From positions 1 through 56,181 of the forward strand of contig NZ_BBJU01000008.1 in NCBI RefSeq assembly GCF_000739935.1: a stretch of DNA of 56,181 bases, in the 5' to 3' direction. The translations under genes and the position numbers were made by a program. Below are positions 17,374-26,051 of this stretch, piece after piece (position 1 is the stretch's first letter; each line of letters starts with the position of its first letter). The notes beneath the pieces were generated by a model. It saw only the letters and a program-made list of their open reading frames with translations, did not search any database and was not told the origin of the DNA. Origin of the DNA: Agrobacterium rubi TR3 = NBRC 13261. Lineage in GTDB: Bacteria > Pseudomonadota > Alphaproteobacteria > Rhizobiales > Rhizobiaceae.

Positions 17374-18735
17374 CTACCCGAAGTCGCGGCCCACAGGTGC
17401 CAGTTCGCGGTAGTTTTCCTGAAGGTAGCGGTGGGTGGCAGCGGCATCCACCGGGCGGCCATAGAAATAGCCCTGCCCCATGGCGCAACCAAAACCGCGC
17501 AGCTTTTCGGCCTCGGTCTTATCCTCGATACCTTCTGCAACAACTTCCAGATCCAGCCCGTCGCACATGGCAACGATCGCCTTGATGATATGCTCCGACG
17601 GCCGATCCGTGCTGATGCGGGACACGAAGGCGCGGTCTATCTTGACCTTGTCGAAAGAGAAATCACGCAGTCTTCCGAGACTGGACTGGCCTGTGCCGAA
17701 ATCGTCGAGCGAAATGCGCACGCCCGACTGCTTCAACTCGCTGATAATGCGCTGGGCGGTCTCGGCCGATGTCATGACCGCAGTTTCGGTGATTTCCAGT
17801 TCCAACCGGCGCGGATCGAGACCGACACGCCGCAAAATGGAAAGAATGTTTTCTGCCGTGCCCGGGTCCATCAACTGTGCCGACGACAAATTAAACGACA
17901 GGAACAACTCGCGTGGCCACGACAAAGCGGCTTCCGCCGCCTTGCGCAGCAGCGTCTCCGAGAGAGCATCGATAAAGCCGCGCTCTTCGGCCAGAGGGAC
18001 GAAGGTGGCCGGCGAGACGAAACCGAGATCGGGATCGTTCCAACGGGCCAGAGCCTCGAAACCCACGGCAATGCCATCGCTCAAACGCACGATCGGCTGA
18101 AAGTGGACATCGACAGAATCGGCAATGATGGCGTTTCGAAGCGCCTGCTCCAGCTGCGTGGCGCGCTTCATCTCCTGCGCGATCTCGCGTGAATAGACTG
18201 TGATCTGGCCGCGCCCGCGACGCTTGGAACGGTAGAGGGCGGTTTCGGCACTTTTCAGCAAATCCTCGAAGTCGTCTCCTGCGAAGGGATAGACGGCAAA
18301 GCCGAACGAAGACGACAGTCGCACATTGCGGTCACCGAGATCATAGGGGGCCGACAGCACATCCTTGATCATCTGTCCGACACGCTCGGCACCGACCCGC
18401 TCGAACACCAGTGGCAGCACGAAGGCGAACTCATCCCCTTCGTGACGGGTGACGATGGCGCCATCCGGCACGCAGGCCTTCAAGCGATGAGCGACCTGAC
18501 AGAGGATTTCGTCTCCGGCAGCGACACCGAACAGATCGTTGATGGGCTTGAAGCCGTCGATATTGGCAACGCCAATAGTAAACGGCGCCGGGTCGCTGGA
18601 CCGTTCAGCCGCGAGCATGCGCACCTTGTCGCGCAGCCGATAGCGATTGCCCAGGCCCGTGAGCGGATCGCTGTAAGCCATGGCCTGCAATTCGTTCTGG
18701 CTGACTTGCGGCGCATTGGGGTCAGGCGACTTCAT
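17374..18735 (-). CDS. GGDEF-EAL protein, probable c-di-GMP phosphodiesterase
   Basis: This 453-residue soluble protein has a GGDEF domain (about 20-185) and an EAL domain (about 195-440). The cyclase signature is EGDEF (99-103) instead of GGDEF, so the cyclase is probably inactive or serves as a GTP-binding regulator. The EAL domain keeps its catalytic set: EAL at 227-229, Asn282, Glu314, DDFGTG 344-349, Lys365, Glu401 and Gln421. It should therefore hydrolyse c-di-GMP. No sensor domain or membrane segment is visible. The ATG at 18735 with AGGA is preferred to the GTG at 18741. It lies just downstream of the receiver protein on the same strand and may be co-transcribed. Confidence 0.92.
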   Translation of the reverse strand: MKSPDPNAPQVSQNELQAMAYSDPLTGLGNRYRLRDKVRMLAAERSSDPAPFTIGVANIDGFKPINDLFGVAAGDEILCQVAHRLKACVPDGAIVTRHEGDEFAFVLPLVFERVGAERVGQMIKDVLSAPYDLGDRNVRLSSSFGFAVYPFAGDDFEDLLKSAETALYRSKRRGRGQITVYSREIAQEMKRATQLEQALRNAIIADSVDVHFQPIVRLSDGIAVGFEALARWNDPDLGFVSPATFVPLAEERGFIDALSETLLRKAAEAALSWPRELFLSFNLSSAQLMDPGTAENILSILRRVGLDPRRLELEITETAVMTSAETAQRIISELKQSGVRISLDDFGTGQSSLGRLRDFSFDKVKIDRAFVSRISTDRPSEHIIKAIVAMCDGLDLEVVAEGIEDKTEAEKLRGFGCAMGQGYFYGRPVDAAATHRYLQENYRELAPVGRDFG

Positions 18736-18873
18736 TCGCACATCCTGGACGATGGATTGTTGGGAATTGCGGACTTCAGGAAAACTGATTCTCCAAGGAC
18801 ACTATCGCTGAACTGAGTAAAATAGCCACAGAATTTAGCATTATCTTACTTTCGTGATGCTTATTTACCAAGA

Positions 18874-20538
18874 TCAACCGCGAATACTACCGACTTGCTG
18901 CGGAAGATAACGCTTGAACAACACGTCCACCATGTCGGGACTGATGGGTTTCAGCAGCATGTCGTCCATGCCCGCATCAATACAGGCTTGACGGTCACCT
19001 TCAAAAGCCAGCGACACGACACCGATGATCGGTATCCGGGTACGGTCATTGGCCGTCATCTTGCGCAATCTGCGAGCTGCTTCAAAACCATCGAAGTCGG
19101 GCAAGGTCGTATCCATCAACACGAAGGACGGTTTTTCCTCATCGAAGGCGCGGATGGCGTCTTTGCCTGTTGCTGCAATCTTGTAGGTCAGACCCAGACC
19201 TTCGAGGATTTGCGAAAACACGATCTGGTTGATGTTGTTGTCTTCGACCACCAGAACATCAACGCCGGTTCGTTTGACAAGCGCAGGCGTGGCGGGCGGC
19301 GATATTTCCCAGTTTCCATCGACAGGGGCTGCATTGGCGACGTGACCGCGGAAACGGAAATGGCGCGTGGTCTGGTTGATGATCGAACTTCCCAGCTGGA
19401 AATCATCGATCGTCATCGCATCCACACCATAGGTCTGCGGCAGGTCGAGGCATGCCATATCCAGTTGCACGTCAACGATGACGAGGTCGATGCGGACATG
19501 GACCGATGCGGCAAACTCCATGAAGGCTTTCTGCTCGGTCTGGTTCAGTGCGACCGCGCAATCGACGCCGACGGCTTCCATTTTCTTACGGGCAGCTTCG
19601 CCAAGCTCGGCATTGGGCGTGACCAGAAGAACGGTGCGACCTTTAAGGATTTGGGATGCCTGATGAAACTCGTCGTCCATGTAGGAAGACGGCGTAAACG
19701 TCATATGTTCGAGACCGGGAATGACCTTCGCGCCATCCATTCCGGCGGTGGCAAAGGTCGTCACGTCGTCCATGGTGGTGACAAGGAAATATCGGCCGGG
19801 CTTGCCCACCCTTTGCTTGCGGGTGATGACGAGCACCTCCTCGCCGCTGAGGCGCGTGACCCGTTCCGGCAAGATGCCGGGCAAACCCGTTTCAAAGACG
19901 TGGCGATCCATCGCATCGATGCGGGACGCCAGCGGATCGGAGTGGATATCAGAGACGGTGCGCCCGAGAATGAGATCCGCCGAGGTTTCCAGCAGCGTGC
20001 AGCCAGCCTTGTTCACGGCCACGTAGGTGGTGTTGAAATCCTTGACGAAAATCGACAGCGGCAGCGTATCCAGAATTTCTTCGGTCAGTTGCACCCGTTC
20101 GATATCGGAGCGCCACTGATCCTCACGCTTCTTCTGTTCGGAAATGTCCGAGATGACGCAGATACCCATGCCCGAGGGCATGCGTCGTTTCATGAAGCGC
20201 AGCCACCTGTCGCCGGCAGCCTGCTCCACGCATTCGGAACGTTCTTTCCAGTGGGATGCCAATCGATCGGCAATCCAGTCTTCCCGCTCGCTACAATGCA
20301 CTGGCGGGTTGGTTTCGGATAATTTCTGGCAATCGTAGAGCGCTGCCAGAAAATCGCGAAGGCGGGTTCCGACGGCGACCTTTGTTTCGCACAGGGCGAA
20401 ATAACTAAGAATTCTGCGGCTGGCAAAGACGATATGGTCATCGCGGTCGTAAATGATCAAGGCAGACGAAATCGCGTCGCAAATGGCGTCGAGCATGGCA
20501 GTGTGAATATCTGCGCGAACCGACGCCTCCCCACTCAT
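18874..20538 (-). CDS. PAS-PAS-pseudoreceiver-receiver protein without a kinase
   Basis: This 554-residue protein has an N-terminal PAS-like domain (about 15-120), a second PAS domain (about 155-270, LPLSIFVKDFNTTYVAVNKAG), a receiver-like region from residue 300 (RTVLLVTPNAELGE) that lacks the acidic pair, and a complete receiver from 427 (DVLVVEDNNINQIVF; acidic pair Glu432-Asp433, phosphorylation Asp476, Lys530). The architecture resembles the back half of a hybrid histidine kinase, but no HisKA/HATPase domain is present. It should need a kinase elsewhere. The GGDEF-EAL gene follows 138 bases downstream and is a likely partner; this is inference. Confidence 0.85.
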   Translation of the reverse strand: MSGEASVRADIHTAMLDAICDAISSALIIYDRDDHIVFASRRILSYFALCETKVAVGTRLRDFLAALYDCQKLSETNPPVHCSEREDWIADRLASHWKERSECVEQAAGDRWLRFMKRRMPSGMGICVISDISEQKKREDQWRSDIERVQLTEEILDTLPLSIFVKDFNTTYVAVNKAGCTLLETSADLILGRTVSDIHSDPLASRIDAMDRHVFETGLPGILPERVTRLSGEEVLVITRKQRVGKPGRYFLVTTMDDVTTFATAGMDGAKVIPGLEHMTFTPSSYMDDEFHQASQILKGRTVLLVTPNAELGEAARKKMEAVGVDCAVALNQTEQKAFMEFAASVHVRIDLVIVDVQLDMACLDLPQTYGVDAMTIDDFQLGSSIINQTTRHFRFRGHVANAAPVDGNWEISPPATPALVKRTGVDVLVVEDNNINQIVFSQILEGLGLTYKIAATGKDAIRAFDEEKPSFVLMDTTLPDFDGFEAARRLRKMTANDRTRIPIIGVVSLAFEGDRQACIDAGMDDMLLKPISPDMVDVLFKRYLPQQVGSIRG

Positions 20539-20687
20539 CGTAAAACCTCACACGCACGTCTCACGGCGAATTTCACTTTCAAAAACCGGCCAGGGGCCGC
20601 ACCGAAATGGCTGAATATATGGGACATGCGGGCCGACGGCTTGAAGCAGATTTCCAGTCTATGCGAACGGGGCCCTGCGTTCCGTCG

Positions 20688-20715
20688 CATCCCTTTCGAA
20701 CAGGTCGAAAGGATG
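20688..20715. repeat. Stem-loop upstream of mutL
   Basis: CCTTTCGA (20692-20699) and TCGAAAGG (20705-20712) form a perfect eight-pair stem with loop ACAGG, extendable by three pairs across one bulged C. There is no T-run. Its function is unknown. Confidence 0.45.
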
Positions 20716-20802
20716 TGGTGCTGCACTCATTTCAAGTTGATGAGACACTAAAAGGTTTACCTTAAGACGCGCTTAACGCTGTATGCCGAGAAAGAATAGG
20801 TG

Positions 20803-20832
20803 GGACAACGCGCACATCTGGACAACGCGCAC
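20803..20832. repeat. Direct repeat upstream of mutL
   Basis: GGACAACGCGCAC occurs twice, at 20803-20815 and 20820-20832, a 17-base period, 45-75 bases before the mutL ATG. It could be a binding site or a slippage product. Confidence 0.55.
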
Positions 20833-20876
20833 CGATTTTCCTTTCACAAACCCCGCGAATCCCCGAAAATGGCGTC

Positions 20877-22694
20877 ATGTCCATCAAGCAATTGTCCGAA
20901 ACACTCATCAACCAGATCGCAGCAGGCGAGGTCATCGAGCGCCCGTCCAGCGCGGCGAAGGAACTGATCGAAAACGCCATCGACGCCGGAGCCACGCGCA
21001 TCGAGATCGCCACGGCGGGTGGCGGCAAAGGGTTGGTACGCATCTCCGACAATGGCTGTGGCATGTCGCCTGCCGATCTGGAACTGGCGATCCGCAGGCA
21101 TTGCACCTCCAAGATTTCAGCTACACTGGACGATATCCGCACCCTCGGTTTTCGGGGCGAGGCCCTGCCCTCCATCGGCTCGGTCGCCAAATTGACGATT
21201 ACCAGCCGCCAGCAGGGCGCGGCGGAAGGTGCCATCATTTCCGTTGCCGGTGGCAAACTGTCACCGGTGCGGCCCGCACCGTCCAATACCGGCACGATCG
21301 TCGAGGTGCGCGACCTGTTTTTCGCCACACCCGCGCGCCTGAAATTCCTGAAGACCGAGAAGGCCGAGGCCGGGGCGATCACCGAAATCGTCAAGCGCAT
21401 GGCGATTGCCTTTCCGCATATCCGCTTCGTACTATCCGGCACCGACCGTTCGACGCTGGAATTTCCGGCAACGGGCGACGATCATCTGGCCCGCATGGCG
21501 CAAATCCTGGGGGCGGACTTCAAGGACAACGCCATCGAGATCGACGCCGAGCGCGAAGACGTGACGTTGACGGGCTTTGCCGGTTTGCCGACCTTCAACA
21601 GGGGCAACTCTGCCCATCAATATATGTTCGTGAACGGGCGCCCCGTACAGGACAAGCTGCTGCTCTCTGCCATTCGCGGTGCCTATGCAGAGACCATACC
21701 GCATGGCCGCTATCCGATTGCGGTTTTGTCGCTTCAACTCGACCCGGCGCTTGTCGATGTGAACGTGCATCCGGCCAAATCCGATGTGCGTTTTCGCGAT
21801 CCCGGCCTTGTTCGCGGGCTGATCGTCGGTGCCGTGCGTCAAGCGCTCACCCGCGAGGGGGACCGTGCTACCACGACAGGTGCGGCGCAGATGATGAATG
21901 CGTTTCGCCCCGGCTACAGCCCTTCGACTGTCAGGCCGTTTGCGTCGCAGGCGTGGTCGCCTGCCAACTCGCCGTCACGTCCGCTGTCCGGCGCAAGCGG
22001 CATGGCACTGCACGAAACCGACCAATCCCGCTTTGCCGATATCACCATGCCGACGGCGCGGGCCGACCGCTATGATGCGTCCGATACTGCCGCGCAGGTT
22101 TCCGAGCCGGCGCGTTATCCGCTGGGAGCGGCACGGGCGCAGGTGCACGCCAACTATATCGTGGCGCAGACAGAAGATGGGCTGGTGATCGTTGACCAGC
22201 ATGCGGCCCATGAGCGGCTGGTCTTTGAGGAAATCCGCAAAGCCCTGCATTCCAAGCGACCGGCATCGCAGGTCTTGCTCATTCCTGAGATCATCGACTT
22301 GCCGGAAGAAGACTGCGACCGGCTGATGGAGCATGCTGCCGATTTCGACAGTATGGGACTGTCCATCGAGCGCTTCGGGCCGGGTGCGGTGGCGGTGCGC
22401 GAAACCCCTGCCATGCTGGGCGAGGTGAACGTGCAAGGGTTGGTGCGGCAATTGGCCGACGAGATTGCGGAATGGCACACGGCAGGCAGTCTGGCGAGTA
22501 AGCTGGAATATGTCGCAGCGACCATGGCCTGCCATGGCTCGGTGCGCGCAGGCCGTCGCATGCGGCCGGAGGAGATGAACGCCTTGCTGCGGCAGATGGA
22601 AAACACGCCGGGTTCAGGCCAGTGCAACCATGGCCGCCCCACCTATATCGAGCTCAAGCTTGCGGATATCGAAAAGCTTTTTGGCAGAAGTTGA
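20877..22694 (+). CDS. mutL: DNA mismatch repair protein MutL
   Basis: This 605-residue GHKL ATPase couples mismatch recognition by MutS to strand removal. The ATPase motifs are [11 protein letters not shown] (catalytic Glu and Mg-binding Asn), DNGCGM and [10 protein letters not shown]. The C-terminal domain has the metal-dependent endonuclease motif DQHA-x2-E-x4-E ([13 protein letters not shown], from Asp440), plus ACHGSVRAG and CNHGRPT. It is therefore the nicking type of MutL found in bacteria without MutH. The linker (about 335-410) is low complexity. It is followed by DUF2093, a common alphaproteobacterial neighbour. Confidence 0.97.
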   Translation: MSIKQLSETLINQIAAGEVIERPSSAAKELIENAIDAGATRIEIATAGGGKGLVRISDNGCGMSPADLELAIRRHCTSKISATLDDIRTLGFRGEALPSIGSVAKLTITSRQQGAAEGAIISVAGGKLSPVRPAPSNTGTIVEVRDLFFATPARLKFLKTEKAEAGAITEIVKRMAIAFPHIRFVLSGTDRSTLEFPATGDDHLARMAQILGADFKDNAIEIDAEREDVTLTGFAGLPTFNRGNSAHQYMFVNGRPVQDKLLLSAIRGAYAETIPHGRYPIAVLSLQLDPALVDVNVHPAKSDVRFRDPGLVRGLIVGAVRQALTREGDRATTTGAAQMMNAFRPGYSPSTVRPFASQAWSPANSPSRPLSGASGMALHETDQSRFADITMPTARADRYDASDTAAQVSEPARYPLGAARAQVHANYIVAQTEDGLVIVDQHAAHERLVFEEIRKALHSKRPASQVLLIPEIIDLPEEDCDRLMEHAADFDSMGLSIERFGPGAVAVRETPAMLGEVNVQGLVRQLADEIAEWHTAGSLASKLEYVAATMACHGSVRAGRRMRPEEMNALLRQMENTPGSGQCNHGRPTYIELKLADIEKLFGRS

Positions 22695-22769
22695 GATTAT
22701 CGACCTTGAGCGGACTGGCATTCTTTCAAAGCCATCGCTAAAAAGGCTGCAATCACGGAGACAGGACAG

Positions 22770-23006
22770 ATGAACAGATTTGAAGGCGGCAGCGCTCGCG
22801 AGGCGAAAGTCGAATATCTCGACGGCGATATGCGCATCGTGCAGACCGGCTCTCATGTCGTCTGCGCAATGACCGGCAAATTCATTCCGCTGGACGAACT
22901 GCGTTACTGGAGCGTGGCGCGCCAGGAGCCCTATGCCGATGCGGCTGCGTCTCTGGAAGCCGAAAAACGTGCGGGCGCCCTGCCCAACCAACGGCGAAAT
23001 ACCTGA
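22770..23006 (+). CDS. DUF2093 family protein
   Basis: This is a 78-residue conserved small protein recognised by VEYLDGDMRIVQTGSHVVCAMTGKFIPLDELRYWSV. Function is unknown. In many alphaproteobacteria it sits beside mutL and lpxK, as here. A GGAGACAGGA sequence precedes the ATG. Confidence 0.88.
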   Translation: MNRFEGGSAREAKVEYLDGDMRIVQTGSHVVCAMTGKFIPLDELRYWSVARQEPYADAAASLEAEKRAGALPNQRRNT

Positions 23007-23135
23007 TTTCACACACAAAAAATATATTTCTAAAGTATAATTAACATTGCGCACAACCCATCAGGAACTATGGGTGCCCCTCCCTGTTAGAGACCCGTGC
23101 ACTACCAACCCGCACGTTTTCAATGGGAGCTGACA

Positions 23136-23633
23136 ATGGCCGAGAAGACACTCGACGACCTTTTCTATGACACACTGAAAGACATCTATTATGCCGAGCG
23201 GCAGGTTCTCAAAGCGTTGCCGAAAATGGCACGCGCTGCGACAGACCCGAAGCTGAAGGCTGCATTCGAGCAGCACAAGGAAGAAACCCAGGGACAGATC
23301 GAACGTCTCCAGGAGGTTTTCGAGCTGATCGGCAAGCGCGCGCAGGGCAAGACCTGTGAAGCGATCCAGGGCATTATTGCCGAAGGCGAAGAAATCATCG
23401 AAGATTACAAGGGCACGCAGGCGCTCGACGCTGGCCTGATCTCGTCCGCGCAGGCGGTCGAGCATTACGAAATTACCCGTTACGGCACGTTGAAGGCCTG
23501 GGCGCAGAAGCTTGGCTACGACAAAGTCGTTCCACTTCTGGATGCGACATTGCAGGAAGAGTCCAAGACGGACGAAGCACTGACCACACTTGCCAGCAAA
23601 TCCGTGAACGCAGCAGCCCAAAAGGCTGCGTAA
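23136..23633 (+). CDS. Ferritin-like stress protein, DUF892/YciE-YciF family
   Basis: This 165-residue four-helix protein belongs to the DUF892 family (TLDDLFYDTLKDIYYAERQVLKALPKMARAA). The expected carboxylate and His ligands lie in DIYYAE, FEQHKEET and EHYEITRYGT. Family members bind metal and are induced by general stress; the enzymatic role is unclear. I use the ATG at 23136 with GGGAGC upstream; the frame extends to 23097 without family similarity. It ends before a strong bidirectional terminator. Confidence 0.9.
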   Translation: MAEKTLDDLFYDTLKDIYYAERQVLKALPKMARAATDPKLKAAFEQHKEETQGQIERLQEVFELIGKRAQGKTCEAIQGIIAEGEEIIEDYKGTQALDAGLISSAQAVEHYEITRYGTLKAWAQKLGYDKVVPLLDATLQEESKTDEALTTLASKSVNAAAQKAA

Positions 23634-23651
23634 GCCATACACTGATATGAG

Positions 23652-23668
23652 CCGGGCAACATGCCCGG
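23652..23668. repeat. First of two near-identical GC hairpins
   Basis: CCGGGCA-ACA-TGCCCGG forms a seven-pair hairpin 18 bases after the ferritin-like gene. The same stem recurs in the terminator about 40 bases on, which suggests a local duplication. Confidence 0.6.
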
Positions 23669-23682
23669 TTCAGTTCAGCAAC

Positions 23683-23714
23683 ACAAAAAAACCGGGCAAT
23701 GCCCGGTTTTTTCG
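23683..23714. terminator. Bidirectional Rho-independent terminator
   Basis: A run of A's precedes AACCGGGC, a short loop and GCCCGGTT, then TTTT. It therefore has a T-run on both strands and can end both the ferritin-like gene (+) and the convergent small membrane protein (-). Confidence 0.88.
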
Positions 23715-23722
23715 TTTCCGTC

Positions 23723-24067
23723 TTATGGTGCAGGCTGTGCCGGTTGCGCAGGCTGGGCTGCCTGGCCAGGATTGGGGTTGCTATCCGTGCCGCCGGTTGC
23801 GGGTGCTGCACCCGCTGGTGTGTTGTTATCGAAAGACCGCGTCCCCTGCGCGCCCGGATCGGCAGGCGCATTCGGTGTCGACGGGCCAGGGGCCGGTTGT
23901 GTCTCGGTCGTCGCTGGCGCGGTGCTCTCGCCCCACGTTTCTGCGACGATCCAGACCGCACCTGCCAGCAGCAGGCTGATGACCAAGATGATCAGCACCG
24001 GGCTTCCCTTCAAACCCTGTCGGCTTTCCTGCGGAGTGAAGACCTTCTTTTCTGGGCTCTGCGGCAT
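23723..24067 (-). CDS. Small membrane-anchored Pro/Ala-rich protein
   Basis: I do not recognise this 114-residue protein. It has a short cytoplasmic N-terminus, one membrane helix (SPVLIILVISLLLAGAVWIVAETWG, about 22-46) and an outer part of about 65 residues made almost only of Pro, Ala, Thr, Gly, Gln and Asn, ending in the repeats QPAQPAQPAP. A very strong ribosome binding site (AGGAGG) precedes the ATG. It may be a cell-envelope protein; the tail resembles wall-spanning or disordered linkers. Confidence 0.75.
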   Translation of the reverse strand: MPQSPEKKVFTPQESRQGLKGSPVLIILVISLLLAGAVWIVAETWGESTAPATTETQPAPGPSTPNAPADPGAQGTRSFDNNTPAGAAPATGGTDSNPNPGQAAQPAQPAQPAP

Positions 24068-24182
24068 AAATTCCTCCTGAAATCGTTGGCGAACACGTCT
24101 GATGCTCGTCTTCTAATGAAAGCTCGCCAAACGTCAGATTGTTCCGTGTTGCGCGCGAGATTAAACGATACAGGGTTGTAGG

Positions 24183-25214
24183 CTAGATTTTCTGGAGCCG
24201 TCTGCGGCGGCAATTCTCCATGGCAGCATCGATAATCGCATACGCAGCGTTGGGATCGTCAAAGACCATATCGATTTCGATGACGAGGCTGCGGGCGAGC
24301 AATTCGGACGCAGTTCCGTGGTGACCGTTCAGGCGAACCGCATCCTTGGCCGTGGTCACGAGCAGCAGATCGCTCTTGCGCGAGACGTCCACCAGGTCTC
24401 GCATTTCCTCGTCACTGAAATGATGATGATCCGGGAAAGCGCTTTTTGCAACGACCTCTGCGCCCAGCGCCTCGACCGTACGGTAGAACTTGTTGGGATC
24501 GGCTATGCCGGCATAGGCGAGCACGCGTTTGCCCACGAAATCCGGCTGGGGTCGGGGCCTTATGGAGGAAACGAAAATGGGTTTGCCGGCACGTGCCGCC
24601 GTGCGCACGATCGCATCCGCCGCCTGACCATCACCGACTTTCAAAATGGCCGTGAGCTGACGCATCTGCTCGTCCAGCGGTGCGCGCACTGGACCACCCG
24701 GAACAAGGTGGCCATTGCCGATGCCGCGCTGGGTATCGATGACGACGAGGGCATAATCCAGCGTCAACCGTGCGCTCTGAAACCCGTCATCCATGATGAT
24801 GAGATCGACGCCTTCGTCGACCAGACGCTTTGCACCCTCGACGCGTTTTCTGGAAATGACGGTGGTTGCCTCGCGTGCCAGCAGCAAGGGTTCATCACCC
24901 ACGGCGGCAGAGCGGTGGTGGTGGGCGTCAACCAGTGTGGTCACATCCAGCGTGCCGCCATACCCACGGCTGAGAAAGCCGGGCTTTAGCCCTTTGGCGA
25001 CGGCTGCTTTAGCAATGGCAATCGCGGTTGGCGTCTTGCCCGCACCGCCGACGGTGAAGTTGCCGATGCAGATGACGGGAACGGGAACAGATGCCCGCTT
25101 GGCCTTCTTCATCGTGCGCCCGGCCACCTTGCCATAGACGAACGAAAACGGCGCCAGCGCCCACGCCTGCCAACCGGATTTTTCCCACCAGAATGGCGGT
25201 GCTTCCGAAACCAT
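24183..25214 (-). CDS. lpxK: Tetraacyldisaccharide 4'-kinase
   Basis: This 343-residue inner-membrane enzyme phosphorylates the 4' position of the lipid A disaccharide. It starts with the family signature [23 protein letters not shown], and the P-loop is [21 protein letters not shown] (about 51-71). DDGFQS (catalytic Asp region) and HHHFSDEEM are also present. The gene follows waaA in many alphaproteobacteria; here a HAD gene lies between them. Confidence 0.96.
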   Translation of the reverse strand: MVSEAPPFWWEKSGWQAWALAPFSFVYGKVAGRTMKKAKRASVPVPVICIGNFTVGGAGKTPTAIAIAKAAVAKGLKPGFLSRGYGGTLDVTTLVDAHHHRSAAVGDEPLLLAREATTVISRKRVEGAKRLVDEGVDLIIMDDGFQSARLTLDYALVVIDTQRGIGNGHLVPGGPVRAPLDEQMRQLTAILKVGDGQAADAIVRTAARAGKPIFVSSIRPRPQPDFVGKRVLAYAGIADPNKFYRTVEALGAEVVAKSAFPDHHHFSDEEMRDLVDVSRKSDLLLVTTAKDAVRLNGHHGTASELLARSLVIEIDMVFDDPNAAYAIIDAAMENCRRRRLQKI

Positions 25215-25323
25215 GAGCCTTAAAACTCCCGCGTTCCCTATTTGGTCGCAGCAGCTATCTGCCAGAAAGGTAAGGATTTTGCAAAGGACGCGGTTTCAGG
25301 GAAAACGCTTAAACTGTGGCGCG

Positions 25324-26049
25324 TTACGGCAGGAGAGTTTCCAAGCCCGTAATATCATCGAAACAATAGTCGCAATCCGCTGACAGGCTCTCTTTCGAGC
25401 CGGTGCCGGTGAGAACGGCGATGCGCAGGCCAGCGCCTGCGTTTCGGCCCATATGCAGATCGTGATTGTTATCACCAACCACCGCCACATGTTCCGGGGC
25501 TAACCCGATGGTCTTGCAGAAACCCAGCACCATACCCGGCTGTGGTTTTGTGCCGTGGCCGCTGTCGTAACCGGCGACGAAATCGAGATCGGTCTCGAAG
25601 CCGAAGCGTCTGGCGAGTTCGCGGATGGAGGCTTCGTTATCGCTCGACGCGATGCCCAGCTTGAAGCCCCTGCCCTTCAATCGTGCGAAGAAGGCCTTGA
25701 GATCTGTCACCGCAACGGATTGTCCGGCGGCGTCGGTAAACAGCTGATCGAGGCGTCTGGTGAGTTCCGCCACATCGCACGGTGAGCCAGCCGCCACCAG
25801 ACCTTCGGCGATTTGCGCAGTGTTGCCAGCGGCGAGAAGACTGTCCGGCGCAACATGGCCGGTGACGGGGTCCATACCACAGGCTAGGAGAAGTTTGTCG
25901 GCCAGCTCAGCATTGCCCTGGGACGCAATCGCGGCAAGTTCGCGGTTGACCGGACCCCAGCTGGCATCATAGCCGATCAGCGTTCCGTCCTTGTCGAACA
26001 GAATGGCGGCGATTGCAGCGGCCGACCGCGCTGTCACGGTTGCATCCAT
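25324..26049 (-). CDS. HAD-family phosphatase (Gph-like)
   Basis: This 241-residue HAD hydrolase has motif I FDKDGTLIG, motif II IASSDNEAS and motif IV VAVVGDNNHDLHMGRNAG. A helical cap follows motif I, as in phosphoglycolate phosphatase. Its ATG lies two bases after the waaA stop codon, so it is translationally coupled to waaA and sits between waaA and lpxK. The substrate is unknown. A Kdo-8-phosphate phosphatase would be smaller and lack this cap, so that is less likely. Confidence 0.85.
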   Translation of the reverse strand: MDATVTARSAAAIAAILFDKDGTLIGYDASWGPVNRELAAIASQGNAELADKLLLACGMDPVTGHVAPDSLLAAGNTAQIAEGLVAAGSPCDVAELTRRLDQLFTDAAGQSVAVTDLKAFFARLKGRGFKLGIASSDNEASIRELARRFGFETDLDFVAGYDSGHGTKPQPGMVLGFCKTIGLAPEHVAVVGDNNHDLHMGRNAGAGLRIAVLTGTGSKESLSADCDYCFDDITGLETLLP

Positions 26050-26051
26050 GA

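Larger units (their letters stand above)
20539..20876. other. Intergenic region upstream of mutL
   Basis: This divergent region of about 340 bases holds a stem-loop (20688-20715) and a 13-base direct repeat (20803-20832) but no gene I can support. It must contain the promoters of mutL and of the receiver protein. Confidence 0.55.

Noticed and set aside
18895..20322. A 475-codon open frame on the plus strand
   Set aside because: It is antisense to the PAS/receiver protein, which has clear motifs on the other strand.
25324..26049. Kdo-8-phosphate phosphatase (KdsC)
   Set aside because: KdsC proteins are smaller and lack the helical cap seen here.
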